A stretch of 64,000 bases of DNA from Actinoallomurus spadix. Lineage in GTDB: Bacteria > Actinomycetota > Actinomycetes > Streptosporangiales > Streptosporangiaceae. The notes beneath the pieces are model-generated. The model ran no database searches. It saw only the letters and a list, made by a program, of their open reading frames with translations, and was not told the DNA's origin. The stretch spans positions 183,931 through 247,930 of the forward strand of contig NZ_JAMXMX010000012.1 in the NCBI RefSeq assembly GCF_024055725.1. Reading direction: 5' to 3'. Made by a program: the position numbers and the translations under genes. Positions 11,395 to 21,972 of this stretch are shown here, piece after piece. How positions within the stretch are numbered: position 1 is the stretch's first letter; every line of letters begins with the position of its first letter.

Positions 11395-12404
11395 GTGGTC
11401 ACATTCCTCATCCGGCGTCTGATCGCCGCGATCGCGCTGCTCATCATCGTCAGCATGGTGACCTTCGCGATCTTCTTCCTCGTCCCGAGGCTGACCGGGG
11501 CCACCACCGCGGACCTCGCCTCGCGGTACGTCGGCAAGAGCGCCGGACCGCAGGCGATCCACGAGGTCGAGGTGCGCCTCGGGCTGAACAGGCCGGTGGC
11601 GATCCAGTACTGGAACTTCGTCAAGGGCATCATCATCGGCGCCCACTACGACTTCGGACCGTCGAAGGTCTACTGCGGGCCACCGTGCTTCGGCTACTCC
11701 TTCATCAACCAGACGCCGGTCTGGCCCGACCTGCTCGACCGGGCCCCGGTCACCCTCTCCCTCGCGGCCGGTGCCGCGATCATCTGGGTGATCTTCGGCG
11801 TCACGGCCGGCGTGATCTCCGCGCTCAAGCGGGGCACGGCGATCGACCGCGTCTCGATGGGCATCGCGCTGGCCGGCGTCTCCCTGCCCATCTTCTTCAC
11901 CGGTCTGCTGTCGCTGGCCATCTTCCGCGACAACCTGAACTGGTTCCCCAACGCCGGGACCTACGTCGGGCTGACCCAGAACCCGCTCCAGTGGGCGTCG
12001 GCCCTGGCCCTGCCGTGGGTGACGCTCGCGTTTCTCCAGGCGGCCCTGTACGCCCGGCTGACGCGGGCGGGCATGCTGGAGACGATGGGTGAGGACTACA
12101 TCCGGACGGCGCGCGCCAAGGGACTGCCCGAACGCACCGTCATCGTCCGGCACGCCCTGCGGTCCACGCTCACCCCGGTCCTCACGATCTTCGGCCTGGA
12201 CCTGGGCATCCTGCTCGGCGGCGCGGTGCTCACCGAGAGCACCTTCTCCCTGCCGGGGCTGGGTAAGTTCGCCATCGACTCGATCAACAACAACGACCTG
12301 CCGCGGGTGCTCGGCGTGGTGATGGTGGGCGCGTTCTTCATCGTGCTGTGCAACCTCGTCGTGGACATCCTGTACGCCGTGGTCGACCCGAGGGTGAGGC
12401 TGTC

Positions 12405-12408
<4 letters not shown>
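11395..12408 (+). CDS. Oligopeptide ABC transporter permease (DppB/OppB type)
   Basis: A 337-residue permease with the B-type architecture: an N-terminal helix (LIRRLIAAIALLIIVSMVTF), a long external domain, then five membrane helices. The EAA loop reads EDYIRTARAKGLPERTVIVRH and couples to the ATPases. The N-terminal arm matches the family start, so GTG 11395 is accepted; no strong ribosome-binding site is seen. Its stop overlaps the GTG of the next gene by four bases (GTGA), giving translational coupling. It forms the transmembrane dimer with the first permease of the operon. Confidence 0.94.
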
Positions 12409-13463
<1,055 letters not shown>

Positions 13464-13554
13464 TCGAGGAGATCGTGGGGGACGGGCACGCCGCGCCGGC
13501 ACGTACCGTCGACGGATGGCACCGGCCGGACGGCCGGATCGAACTGGAGAGACT

Positions 13555-14640
13555 GTGACTACACCCGACAGCGAGGTCGTGGCGGACCAGCGGCCGGCCG
13601 GTGACGGCGACGCGCTGCTGGAGGTCCGCGGGCTCCGCAAGCACTTCCCGGTCAACCGAGGCGCGATCATCAAGCGTCAGGTGGGCGCGGTCAAGGCGGT
13701 CGACGGCGTCGACTTTTCGGTGCGCGCGGGCGAGACGCTCGGCCTCGTCGGCGAGTCCGGCTGCGGCAAGACCACCACCGGCCGGATGATCACTCGCCTG
13801 CTGGAGCCGTCGGACGGGCAGATCATCTTCGAGGGCCGGGACATCACGCACGTGTCGCAGGGCGACATGCGGCCCCTCCGGCGCGACCTCCAGATGATCT
13901 TCCAGGATCCGTACTCCTCGCTGAATCCCCGCAAGACCGTCGGGTCGATCATCGGGGCGCCGTTCCGGCTCCAGGGCATCGCGACCGAGAACGGCGTCAA
14001 GCGGGCCGTGCAGGACCTCCTCGAGGTCGTCGGGCTGAACCCCGAGCACTACAACCGCTACCCGCACGAGTTCTCCGGCGGCCAGCGCCAGCGCATCGGC
14101 ATCGCCCGCACCCTCGCGCTGCGGCCGAAGCTCATCGTCGCGGATGAGCCGGTCTCCGCGCTGGACGTGTCGATCCAGGCGCAGGTCGTCAACCTGCTGG
14201 AGGACCTGCAGGAGGAGTTCAACCTCACCTACGTCGTGATCGCCCATGACCTGTCGGTGGTGCGGCACATCTCCGACCGCGTCGGCGTCATGTACCTCGG
14301 CAAGCTGGTCGAGCTGGCCGACAGCGCGGCCCTGTACGACAGCCCGATGCACCCTTACACCGTCGCGCTGATGTCGGCGGTGCCGATCCCCGACCCGGCC
14401 AAGCGCAAGGGCCGGGACCGCGTCCGGCTGCAGGGCGACGTGCCCAGCCCGCTGAACCCGCCGGCTGCCTGCCGCTTCCACACCCGCTGCTGGAAGGCCC
14501 AGGAGATCTGCGGCAAGGTCGAGCCGCCGCTGGTCGAGGTCCTTCCCGGGCACCGCGTCGCCTGCCACTTCCCGGAGAACGCCCCGGAGGGCGCGGGCGA
14601 GAAGGTCACGCAGGCCGCCGAGCAGGCCGATCCGGCCTGA
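13555..14640 (+). CDS. Oligopeptide ABC transporter ATPase (DppF/OppF type)
   Basis: A 361-residue ATPase forming the heterodimer partner of the preceding gene. Walker [10 protein letters not shown]-loop [13 protein letters not shown] (the F-type signature), signature SGGQRQR, Walker [14 protein letters not shown] and switch IAHDLSVV are all present. The C-terminal cysteine-containing domain ([14 protein letters not shown] and RVACHF) is intact. GTG 13555 is preferred because GGAGA lies 5 bases before it and the sequence TTPDSEVV begins a normal N-terminus; the frame is open further upstream without family similarity. A strong hairpin ends the operon 22 bases after the stop. Confidence 0.95.
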   Translation: MTTPDSEVVADQRPAGDGDALLEVRGLRKHFPVNRGAIIKRQVGAVKAVDGVDFSVRAGETLGLVGESGCGKTTTGRMITRLLEPSDGQIIFEGRDITHVSQGDMRPLRRDLQMIFQDPYSSLNPRKTVGSIIGAPFRLQGIATENGVKRAVQDLLEVVGLNPEHYNRYPHEFSGGQRQRIGIARTLALRPKLIVADEPVSALDVSIQAQVVNLLEDLQEEFNLTYVVIAHDLSVVRHISDRVGVMYLGKLVELADSAALYDSPMHPYTVALMSAVPIPDPAKRKGRDRVRLQGDVPSPLNPPAACRFHTRCWKAQEICGKVEPPLVEVLPGHRVACHFPENAPEGAGEKVTQAAEQADPA

Positions 14641-14661
14641 CACCCCGCCGTACGCTCCGTT

Positions 14662-14690
14662 CACCCTCCGCGGGCGGGCCGCGGAGGGTG
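14662..14690 (+). terminator. Strong hairpin ending the peptide ABC operon
   Basis: CACCCTCCGCGG (14662-14673) pairs perfectly with CCGCGGAGGGTG (14679-14690) around a 5-base loop. It lies between the last ATPase gene and the orphan binding-protein gene and separates their transcription. Confidence 0.8.
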
Positions 14691-14711
14691 GTGAAGCTCT
14701 CATGGCGCCGA

Positions 14712-14747
14712 TTGGTACAAAGATGCACTCACTGCAATAATTTACCT
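14712..14747 (+). promoter_or_regulatory. AT-rich promoter region of the orphan binding-protein gene
   Basis: A short AT-rich island sits just before the GTG at 14748, unlike the GC-rich flanks. TTGGTA (about 14712) is a candidate -35 and AATAAT or TAATTT (about 14736-14743) a candidate -10. If TAATTT is used, the transcript would be leaderless or nearly so. Confidence 0.45.
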
Positions 14748-16460
14748 GTGAGTGGTAGATTCGCGGCCTGCCTCGCCCTCCTCCTGCTCGGTACCGTCGC
14801 CTGCGGCGGACCGGCCACGGTGCGTTCCGACACGGCGTTCGACCAGGCGTCGTCCCGTGTCGTGTACCCGTCCACCGCGCGCGGAGGCACGCTGCGCCTG
14901 GCCGTGACCGACGCCCCGGTCTCCCTGGACCCCGGTGACGCCGGGCTCGCCTACGAGGCGGACCTCGCCCGCCTGTACGCCCGCTCCCTCGTCACCTACG
15001 CGCCGGGCCCCGGACCGGCCGGGCTACGGCTCGTGCCCGACCTGGCGGAGAGCCTCGGCCGGCCCGGCGACGGCGGCCGGACCTGGACGTACCGGCTGCG
15101 CCCCGGGATCACGTACGAGGACGGCACCCCCGTACGGGCCCGTGACGTCAAGTACGCGGTCGCGCGCAGCTCCTACACCGCCGAGCTCAACGACGGACCC
15201 CGCGACCTGCGCGAGGCCCTCCGCGGCGCCTACTGGGGCCCGTACCTCGACCACGACCTCGACCACTTCACCGGCGTGACCACGCCCGACGACCGCACGG
15301 TCGTCTTCCACCTCAAGAGACCCGACTACGACTTCGACCAGCTCGCGGCGAGCCCGCAGACCGCTCCCGTGCCGCAGGCGAAGGACACCCGGCTCGACTA
15401 CGAGAAGCACCCGCTGTCGACCGGGCCGTACCGCTTCGCGCGGCACGACGTCGGCACCGGCCTCACGCTCGTGCGCAACCCGCGCTGGCACGACGACCCG
15501 AACCGTACGGCGCTGCCCGACCGCATCGAGGTCACCGAGCGGGTCGCCGCCGCCGACCTCGACGCCAGGCTGGGCACCGGCTCCCTGGACGCCGACCTGG
15601 CCGGCGCGGGCGTCCTGCCCACCACCCGGACGACGATCCTCGGGGCGCCCACCGCGAAGGCCCGGGCCGACAACCCCCTGACCGGCCTGGTGCACTACGC
15701 CGCGCTGTCGACCCGCGTCCGCCCCTTCGACAATGCGCACTGCCGGCGGGCCGTCCAGTACGCCGTCGACCGCACGGCGGTCCAGCGCGCCTACGGCGGG
15801 CCCACCGCGGGCGCCCCGGCGACCAACGTGCTGCCGCCCACCGTCACCGGATACCAGGCCGCCGACCCGTACCCCCACGACCTCGCGCGGGCACGGCGGG
15901 AACTGGCGGCGTGCGGCCGTCCCAACGGCTTCGCCACCGGCCTCGCCGTGCGCGCGGACCGGCCGGGCGACGTCGCCGCCGCGCAGACCCTCCGCCAGGC
16001 GCTCGGGCAGATCGGCATCGACGCGCGGGTCACCACCCTCTCGGCGTTCCAGTGGGGCAGCACGGCGGGGTCGCCCGCGTACGTCCACCGGCACGGCCTG
16101 GGCGTCCTGCTCGACTCGTGGGCCGCGAGCCGGCCCACCGGGCACGCCTTCCTGCGCCCCCTCACCGGCACCGTCGCGAAGGTCAACAACCTGAACCTGA
16201 TGGAGCTACGCGACCCGCGCGTGACCCGGGCCCTCACCCTGGGCGCCCGCACGCCCGACGCCGCACGCCGCGCGCAGCGGTGGGCCGACGCCGACCGCGC
16301 CGTCATGCAGACGGCCGCCTACGTGCCCCTCCTCGCCGAGAAGACCGTACTGTACCGCCCGGCGGCGCTCGCGAACGTCTACGTCCACCCGGCGTACGGG
16401 ATGTACGACTACGCGGCGCTCGGCCTGCGGACGGGGACCCGGACGTCGCCGTCCCCCTGA
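14748..16460 (+). CDS. Orphan oligopeptide-type substrate-binding lipoprotein
   Basis: A 570-residue SBP_bac_5 protein with lipobox TVAC (Cys19) after a short hydrophobic signal. It mirrors the operon binding protein: GGTLRLAVTDAP, TYEDGTPVRARDVKYAVARS, CRRAVQYAVDRTAVQ and a C-terminal MYDYAALGL. It has no permease or ATPase of its own nearby and lies behind a strong terminator, so it may feed the upstream transporter with other substrates or act as a peptide sensor. GTG 14748 is preferred to an in-frame GTG at 14688 because the earlier codon lies in the terminator hairpin and would spoil the signal peptide. It ends convergently with the FtsX-type gene. Confidence 0.9.
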   Translation: MSGRFAACLALLLLGTVACGGPATVRSDTAFDQASSRVVYPSTARGGTLRLAVTDAPVSLDPGDAGLAYEADLARLYARSLVTYAPGPGPAGLRLVPDLAESLGRPGDGGRTWTYRLRPGITYEDGTPVRARDVKYAVARSSYTAELNDGPRDLREALRGAYWGPYLDHDLDHFTGVTTPDDRTVVFHLKRPDYDFDQLAASPQTAPVPQAKDTRLDYEKHPLSTGPYRFARHDVGTGLTLVRNPRWHDDPNRTALPDRIEVTERVAAADLDARLGTGSLDADLAGAGVLPTTRTTILGAPTAKARADNPLTGLVHYAALSTRVRPFDNAHCRRAVQYAVDRTAVQRAYGGPTAGAPATNVLPPTVTGYQAADPYPHDLARARRELAACGRPNGFATGLAVRADRPGDVAAAQTLRQALGQIGIDARVTTLSAFQWGSTAGSPAYVHRHGLGVLLDSWAASRPTGHAFLRPLTGTVAKVNNLNLMELRDPRVTRALTLGARTPDAARRAQRWADADRAVMQTAAYVPLLAEKTVLYRPAALANVYVHPAYGMYDYAALGLRTGTRTSPSP

Positions 16461-16533
16461 CCGGCCGCGCGGCGGCGATCAGGAGGACGGCCGGGGGAAC
16501 GGCCAGGAGATCCACTCCGCCTGGGGGCGGCGG

Positions 16534-19035
16534 CTACTCGACGGCGATGGCCCTCAGGACGTCTATGCGGGAGGCCCGCCACGCCGGCCAGAGGGCCGCC
16601 AGGACACCGATGACCGCGGACAGCACCAGGTAGCCGGCCAGGGTGGTCACCGGCACGCTCAGGACGTTCAGGCCCTGACCGCGCAGCGCCCGCTGGAAGG
16701 CGATCCCGGCGACGACGCCGAGGGCGATGCCGAGGACGGCGCCGAACGCCGCGATCAGCACCGACTCCAGGCGGATCATCCGCCGCGTCTGCCGCCGGCT
16801 CGTACCGATCGCCCGGAGCAGCCCGATCTCCCGGGTCCGCTCGATCACCGACAGCGCGAGCGTGTTGATGATCCCCAGCGCGGCGATGACGATCGACAGG
16901 GCCAGCAGCGCGGTCAGCAGCAGCACGAACTGGTCGACGCCCTGCTGGACGCTCCTCTTCACGTCCGACTGATCCTGCACCTTCAGGCCGGGGTAGGCGC
17001 TCAGTGCCCGCTCCACGCCCTGCTTCGTGGCCGTGCCGGCCTTGGCCACGTTGACCATCAGGGCGGCACCCGTCGGGTGGTCGGTGTGCGCGAGGTAGGC
17101 CGGTAGCGCCAGCACCCGGGACCCGACCAGCGGGTTCCTGGCGTAGATCCCGGCGACCCGCACCGACGCGGACCCGCCGTCCGGGAAGCGGACGCCGACC
17201 GCCGAACCCACCCTCAGCCCTTCCGAGGCCGCGGTCGGCCGGTCCACCAGGAGACCGTCCGCGCCCAGCTCCGCCGACCCGGACACCAGCGACAGCCGGG
17301 CCGCCCGCCTCAGGTCGGCGGGGCGCTCGGTCGCCACGAACGACCTCGTCTTCCCCCCGGCCACGAACCGGCCGGCGTACAGCGCCGTCACCTGCTCGAC
17401 CCCGGCCGCGGCCTGCACCGCCTTCGCCGGCTCGGCCGGGCTGAACACCCGTCCCGCCGCGGTGACCATGTAGTCGGCGGCGAAACTCCGGTCGACCTGC
17501 CGGGTGATCGACGCCTTCGCCGACGCGCTCATCACGTTGATCCCGGTGACGAGGGCCAGCCCGATCATCAGCGCGGAGGCGGTGGCCGCCGTACGGCGCG
17601 GGTTGCGCAGGGCGTTCTGGGTCGCCAGGCGGCCCGGCGTGCGGAACACCCGCGGGTACGCCGCGCCGAGCGCTCTCACGACCGGGCGGGCGAGCACCGG
17701 CGCGAGCATCGCCACGCCCAGGAACACCAGGGCGACACCTACGCCGAGCAGCGCCGCGCCCGAGCCGCCGAGACCCAGGCCGCACAGGACCGCGCCCGCG
17801 GCCGTCACCAGCGACCCGGCCGTCATCCGGATCCGCAGCGAACGCTGCGGCATCGCGACGTCGTCGCGCATCGCGGCGACCGGCGGAATCCTCGCCGCCC
17901 GGCGCGCCGGAAGATAGGCCGCGACCACCGTGACCACCATGCCGACGGCGTACGACCAGAGGACGGGCCGGTAGGTGAAGGCCAGGCCGCCGCCCAGGTC
18001 GGCGCCGAGCGCGTTGAACAACGCCCGCAGCAGCACGGCCAGGCCCACACCCGCCCCCAGCCCCGCGGTCGAGCCGACCAGCCCGACACCGATCGCCTCG
18101 CCGAGCACGGCACGCGTGACCTGCCGGCGCGAGGAGCCGACCGCACGCAACAGGGCCAGCTCACGGGACCGCTGGGCGACCAGCATCGAGAAGGTGTTGA
18201 AGATGATGAACGCACCGACGAAGACCGAGATGACCGCGAAGATCAGCAGCGCCGTCCGGATGAACGACATGATCGTCGCCACCTGGCTCTTGTTCTCCTC
18301 ACGGAGCTTCGCACCGGTGATCGCCTCATAGTCCGGTGACGGGAGCACCCGCCGGATCCGGTCGCGCAGCACCGTCTCCGAGACGCCCGGCCGCGCCGCC
18401 ACCGTGATGTCACTGAACCGGCCGGGCCGCAGCAGCAGCCGCTGCGCGGTGCCCTGATCGAAGGCCGTGAGGGTCGCGCCCATCAGGCTTCCGGAGTCCA
18501 CGATCCCGACGACCGTCACCAGCTGGGTCGGCCCCTGGATGACGACACGGGCCCGGTCACCGACCCCCAGACCGGCCTTCCCCGCCGTCTGCCGGTCGAT
18601 GGCGACCTCACCGGGGCCGCTCGGGCCCCGCCCGGCCTTGATCGGGAAGTTCCGGTCGGCGGGGTCCCAGTCGACACCCAGCTGCGGCGGCCCCGAACCC
18701 CCGACGACCTTGCCGTCCCTCCCGACGATCGCGGCGAAGCCGCTCACCTCGCCGTGCGCCCGCGCCACCCCCGGCACCCGGCCGACCACCGCGACCAGGG
18801 ACGCTGGCAGCGTCGGCGCCGCCGCGCCCTCCTCGGACTCGACGACCTTCTTCGGGCGGACCTGCACCGCGACGCCCTTGCCGGTCCGGGAGAACAACCG
18901 GTCGAACTGCCGGCCCATCGTGTCGGTGAACACCAGCGTGCCGGCGACGAACGCCACTCCGAGCACCACCGCGAACGCCGTCAGCGCCAGGCGGATCTTG
19001 TGCGCGACCAGGTTGCGCACCGTGACCTTGAGCAT
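16534..19035 (-). CDS. FtsX-family ABC transporter permease
   Basis: An 833-residue permease with two FtsX repeats. One membrane helix (about residues 16-36) leads into a large extracytoplasmic MacB_PCD domain, then three helices ending near residue 370. A second copy of the helix, periplasmic domain and three-helix unit ends with LSAVIGVLAALWPAWRASRI. Such proteins couple cytoplasmic ATP hydrolysis to mechanical work outside: lipoprotein or peptide export, or control of cell-wall enzymes. ATG 19035 overlaps the stop of the ATPase gene by one base (TGATG); an in-frame GTG one codon upstream is the alternative. The cargo is unknown. Confidence 0.92.
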   Translation of the reverse strand: MLKVTVRNLVAHKIRLALTAFAVVLGVAFVAGTLVFTDTMGRQFDRLFSRTGKGVAVQVRPKKVVESEEGAAAPTLPASLVAVVGRVPGVARAHGEVSGFAAIVGRDGKVVGGSGPPQLGVDWDPADRNFPIKAGRGPSGPGEVAIDRQTAGKAGLGVGDRARVVIQGPTQLVTVVGIVDSGSLMGATLTAFDQGTAQRLLLRPGRFSDITVAARPGVSETVLRDRIRRVLPSPDYEAITGAKLREENKSQVATIMSFIRTALLIFAVISVFVGAFIIFNTFSMLVAQRSRELALLRAVGSSRRQVTRAVLGEAIGVGLVGSTAGLGAGVGLAVLLRALFNALGADLGGGLAFTYRPVLWSYAVGMVVTVVAAYLPARRAARIPPVAAMRDDVAMPQRSLRIRMTAGSLVTAAGAVLCGLGLGGSGAALLGVGVALVFLGVAMLAPVLARPVVRALGAAYPRVFRTPGRLATQNALRNPRRTAATASALMIGLALVTGINVMSASAKASITRQVDRSFAADYMVTAAGRVFSPAEPAKAVQAAAGVEQVTALYAGRFVAGGKTRSFVATERPADLRRAARLSLVSGSAELGADGLLVDRPTAASEGLRVGSAVGVRFPDGGSASVRVAGIYARNPLVGSRVLALPAYLAHTDHPTGAALMVNVAKAGTATKQGVERALSAYPGLKVQDQSDVKRSVQQGVDQFVLLLTALLALSIVIAALGIINTLALSVIERTREIGLLRAIGTSRRQTRRMIRLESVLIAAFGAVLGIALGVVAGIAFQRALRGQGLNVLSVPVTTLAGYLVLSAVIGVLAALWPAWRASRIDVLRAIAVE

Positions 19036-19829
19036 CACCGGTAGCCGACCCCCGGCAGCTCGAACCCCTTCATCCGCTCCAGCACCTTCTCCGCCGTCGG
19101 ATCCGCCATCTGGTCCACCAGCCGCCCGTCGGCCAGGAAGAGCACCAGATCCGCGTACGCCGCCGCCACCGGATCGTGTGTCACCATCACGACCGTCTGC
19201 CCCATCTCCCGCACCGCGTTGCGCAGGAACGCCAGGACCTCCGCCCCGGACCGCGAGTCCAGGTTGCCGGTCGGCTCATCCGCGAAGATGATCTCGGGGC
19301 GGCTCACCAGCGCGCGGGCGCACGCCACCCGCTGCTGCTGGCCGCCGGACAGCTCGCTCGGCCGGTGCGACAGCCGCTCGCGCAGCCCGATCGAGTCGAC
19401 GACGGTGTCCAGCCACGCCTGATCCGGCCTCCGGCCGGCGATGTCCAGCGGCAGCGTGATGTTCTCCAGCGCCGTCAGCGTCGGCACCAGGTTGAACGCC
19501 TGGAAGATGAAACCGATCCGGTCCCGCCGCAGCCGGGTGAGCCGCTTGTCGTCCAGCCGGGTCAGGTCCACGTCACCGACGAACACCCGCCCGGAGTCCA
19601 CCGAGTCCAGGCCCGCCATGCAGTGCATGAGCGTCGACTTGCCCGAGCCCGACGGCCCCATGATCGCGGTGAACCGCCCGGCGGGCAGCTCCACCGAGAC
19701 CTCGTTCAGCGCGACGACCTTCGCGTCCCCCCGGCCGTACTCCTTGACGATCCGATCGGCGCGCGCGGCCGGCGCGGCACCCACCGGGGCGGGCGGGTCG
19801 CCGGTCACGGGGGAGGAGATATCGGTCAC
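19035..19829 (-). CDS. ABC transporter ATPase (MacB/LolD type)
   Basis: A 264-residue ATPase: Walker A GPSGSGKST (near residue 62), Q-loop FIFQAFNLVPTLTALENI (typical of LolD/MacB), signature LSGGQQQR, Walker B IIFADEPTGNLDS and switch VTHDPVAA. The first 30 residues are Pro/Ala-rich. GTG 19829 has GGGAG about 9 bases before it. It is translationally coupled to the FtsX-type permease and lies 165 bp downstream of a kinase/regulator pair, an arrangement common for antibiotic or envelope-stress responsive exporters. Confidence 0.94.
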   Translation of the reverse strand: MTDISSPVTGDPPAPVGAAPAARADRIVKEYGRGDAKVVALNEVSVELPAGRFTAIMGPSGSGKSTLMHCMAGLDSVDSGRVFVGDVDLTRLDDKRLTRLRRDRIGFIFQAFNLVPTLTALENITLPLDIAGRRPDQAWLDTVVDSIGLRERLSHRPSELSGGQQQRVACARALVSRPEIIFADEPTGNLDSRSGAEVLAFLRNAVREMGQTVVMVTHDPVAAAYADLVLFLADGRLVDQMADPTAEKVLERMKGFELPGVGYR

Positions 19830-19994
19830 GGAAGGAACTCCCTGCTCACCTGCGGTGCTCTGTCTCGCATGAGACTAAGAGCCGCCGTGAGCGGTTTCGT
19901 CGGCCCAGCGGACGGGACGCCGGTTCCACCCGCAGACGGAGCCTCCGAGCCACCTCCTCCTCGGGGATGAACCCCGCCCTGCTCCCGCCCCGCC

Positions 19995-20672
19995 CTAACC
20001 CTGACCCGGCTGAGTGAGACCCGTCTCGTAGGCGAAGACGACGGCCTGCACGCGGTCACGGAGCCCCAGCTTCGCCAGGAGATTGCCCACGTGCGTCTTC
20101 ACGGTCGTCTCGCTCACGACGAGCTCCCTCGCGATCTCGGCGTTCGACAGGCCCCGCGCGACATGCCGCAGCACCTCCAGCTCCCGCTCGGTGAGCATCC
20201 GCAGCCCACGCGGCGGCGCGGTCTCCCGCACGGCCGGCAGCCGCGTCGCGAACTTGTCCAGCAACCGCCGCGTCACGCTCGGCGCCACGATCGCGTCACC
20301 CGCCGCCACGATCCGGATCGCCGCCACCAGATCCTCCGGCGGCGCGTCCTTCAACAGGAACCCGCTGGCCCCCGCCCGCACCGCCTCGACGACGTACTCG
20401 TCCAAGTCGAAGGTCGTCAGGATCAGCACCCGCGGATCGTGGGTCGCCGCGCCCTCCCGTACGATCCGCCGCGTCGCCTCGATCCCGTCGACACCCGGCA
20501 TCCGGATGTCCATCAGGACCACCTCCGGCAGGAGCGTCCGCGTGAGCTCGACGGCCTGGGCGCCGTCACCGGCCTCACCCACCACCGCGATGTCCGGCTC
20601 ACCCTCCAGGATGAGCCGGAAGCCGGTGCGCAGCAGCGGCTGATCGTCGACGAGGAGCACCCTGATCGTCAC
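19995..20672 (-). CDS. NarL/FixJ-family response regulator
   Basis: A 225-residue two-domain regulator. The receiver has the acidic pair DD (9-10), phosphoacceptor Asp55 in VLMDIRMPG, Thr in ILTTFD and Lys in LLKDAPP. The C-terminal LuxR helix-turn-helix is LTERELEVLRHVARGLSNAEIA (shown split: the recognition helix follows at ELVVSETTVKTHVGNLL). The GTG start directly follows the TAG of the kinase gene with no gap, so the two are co-translated. It probably controls the ABC transporter genes just downstream and possibly itself. Confidence 0.95.
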   Translation of the reverse strand: MTIRVLLVDDQPLLRTGFRLILEGEPDIAVVGEAGDGAQAVELTRTLLPEVVLMDIRMPGVDGIEATRRIVREGAATHDPRVLILTTFDLDEYVVEAVRAGASGFLLKDAPPEDLVAAIRIVAAGDAIVAPSVTRRLLDKFATRLPAVRETAPPRGLRMLTERELEVLRHVARGLSNAEIARELVVSETTVKTHVGNLLAKLGLRDRVQAVVFAYETGLTQPGQG

Positions 20673-21860
20673 CTAGACCTCCAACGGGAAACGGGCGCGG
20701 ACTTCGAACCCACCACCGGAACGCGGCCCGATCCGCAGATCGCCACCATAGAGGGCGACACGCTCACGCATGCCCACCAGCCCATGACCACGGCTGCCGT
20801 TCTGGCCGAGCCCGGCCGCCAGCCCCCGGCCGTCGTCCTCGACCTCCACCATGAGCTGCCGGTCCGTGTAGTGGATCCGCACCCAGGCCCGTGCCTGCGG
20901 ACCCGCGTGCTTCAGCGTATTGGTCAGCGCCTCCTGAATCAGGCGGAACGCCGCCAGATCCACGCCCGGCGACAGCGACCGGCTATCGCCCTCGATCCAC
21001 AACTGCACCTGCAACCCCGTCTCCCGCAGATGATCGACCAGCTCGCCCACGTCGTTCACCCCCGGCTGCGGCGACAGCTCACCCCGCACCGGCTCCGCCT
21101 CCGTCCGCAGCACCCCCACGAGCCGCCGCATCTCACCCAGCGCCGTACGCCCCATCTGCTCGATGGTGGACAGGGCGTCCCGCACGGCATCCGGGTCCCG
21201 CTCCAGGATCCGCCGCGCCGCACCCGCCTGAACGGTCATCACGCTGACGTGATGGGCGACGACGTCGTGCAGCTCCCGCGCGATCCGCGAACGCTCCTCC
21301 GTACGCGCCGCCCGCGCGTCGGCCTCACGCGCCCGCTCCAGCCGCCGGGCCCGGGCCTCCAGCTCGTTGAGGTACGCCCGCCGCAGCCGCAGGCTCCGCC
21401 CCAGCCACCACACGCCCACGAACAGGATCGTGTTGCTGACCGCCGGCCAGAAGTCCGCGCCCGCCACGAACAACAACGCGATGAACAGCATCAGCGTCAA
21501 CGCGCCGACGGGAAGACTGGTCGCCAGCCCCCGATGCGCGGCGACGGTGTACGTCGCGATCAGCATGGCCACGGCGGGCGCCGACACGTCATACCCCATC
21601 ACCGTCAGCGTCCCGCAGACCGCTGTGACGAACGCCAGCACCCCGACCGGCAGCCGCCGCCGGACCGTGAGCGACATCAAGGCCGCGCCGCCGAGCACCA
21701 CGCTGAAGACGTCCGGCCCGTTCGGGGCGCCGTCGTCTCCCTGGAGCAGGGCGGCGGCCAGGAAGGCCGCCGCCAGGAACACGGACATGAGCGCATCCGC
21801 CGTGATCGGATGCGCCTCCAGCCACGCGCGGCGACCACGAATCAGCTCGGACACACCCAC
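20673..21860 (-). CDS. Sensor histidine kinase (HisKA_3 type)
   Basis: A 395-residue membrane kinase. Four or five N-terminal helices (about residues 18-150) form a small membrane sensor with no large external domain. A coiled linker follows, then the dimerisation helix with the phosphorylated His in IARELHDVVAHHVSVM and the ATPase domain (N box EALTNTLKHA, G1 box VEDDGRGL, G2 box GHGLVGMRERV). Kinases of this kind often sense membrane-active compounds. GTG 21860 is the start; TAACGT immediately upstream may be its -10 region. It forms an operon with the response regulator. Confidence 0.93.
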   Translation of the reverse strand: MGVSELIRGRRAWLEAHPITADALMSVFLAAAFLAAALLQGDDGAPNGPDVFSVVLGGAALMSLTVRRRLPVGVLAFVTAVCGTLTVMGYDVSAPAVAMLIATYTVAAHRGLATSLPVGALTLMLFIALLFVAGADFWPAVSNTILFVGVWWLGRSLRLRRAYLNELEARARRLERAREADARAARTEERSRIARELHDVVAHHVSVMTVQAGAARRILERDPDAVRDALSTIEQMGRTALGEMRRLVGVLRTEAEPVRGELSPQPGVNDVGELVDHLRETGLQVQLWIEGDSRSLSPGVDLAAFRLIQEALTNTLKHAGPQARAWVRIHYTDRQLMVEVEDDGRGLAAGLGQNGSRGHGLVGMRERVALYGGDLRIGPRSGGGFEVRARFPLEV

Positions 21861-21972
21861 ACGTTATGGCGTGTGACCGTATGTGCTCCCCTCCTGCGCG
21901 CGGAATCCGTCTCCTCCTCCGGGAGGAGGGCACCGACCAGGACGACCGGGACATCACCGGCCGCGCCCGGCC

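Noticed and set aside
14688..14747. Earlier GTG start of the orphan binding protein
   Set aside because: The codon lies in the terminator hairpin, and the added residues would put charged sequence before the lipoprotein signal.
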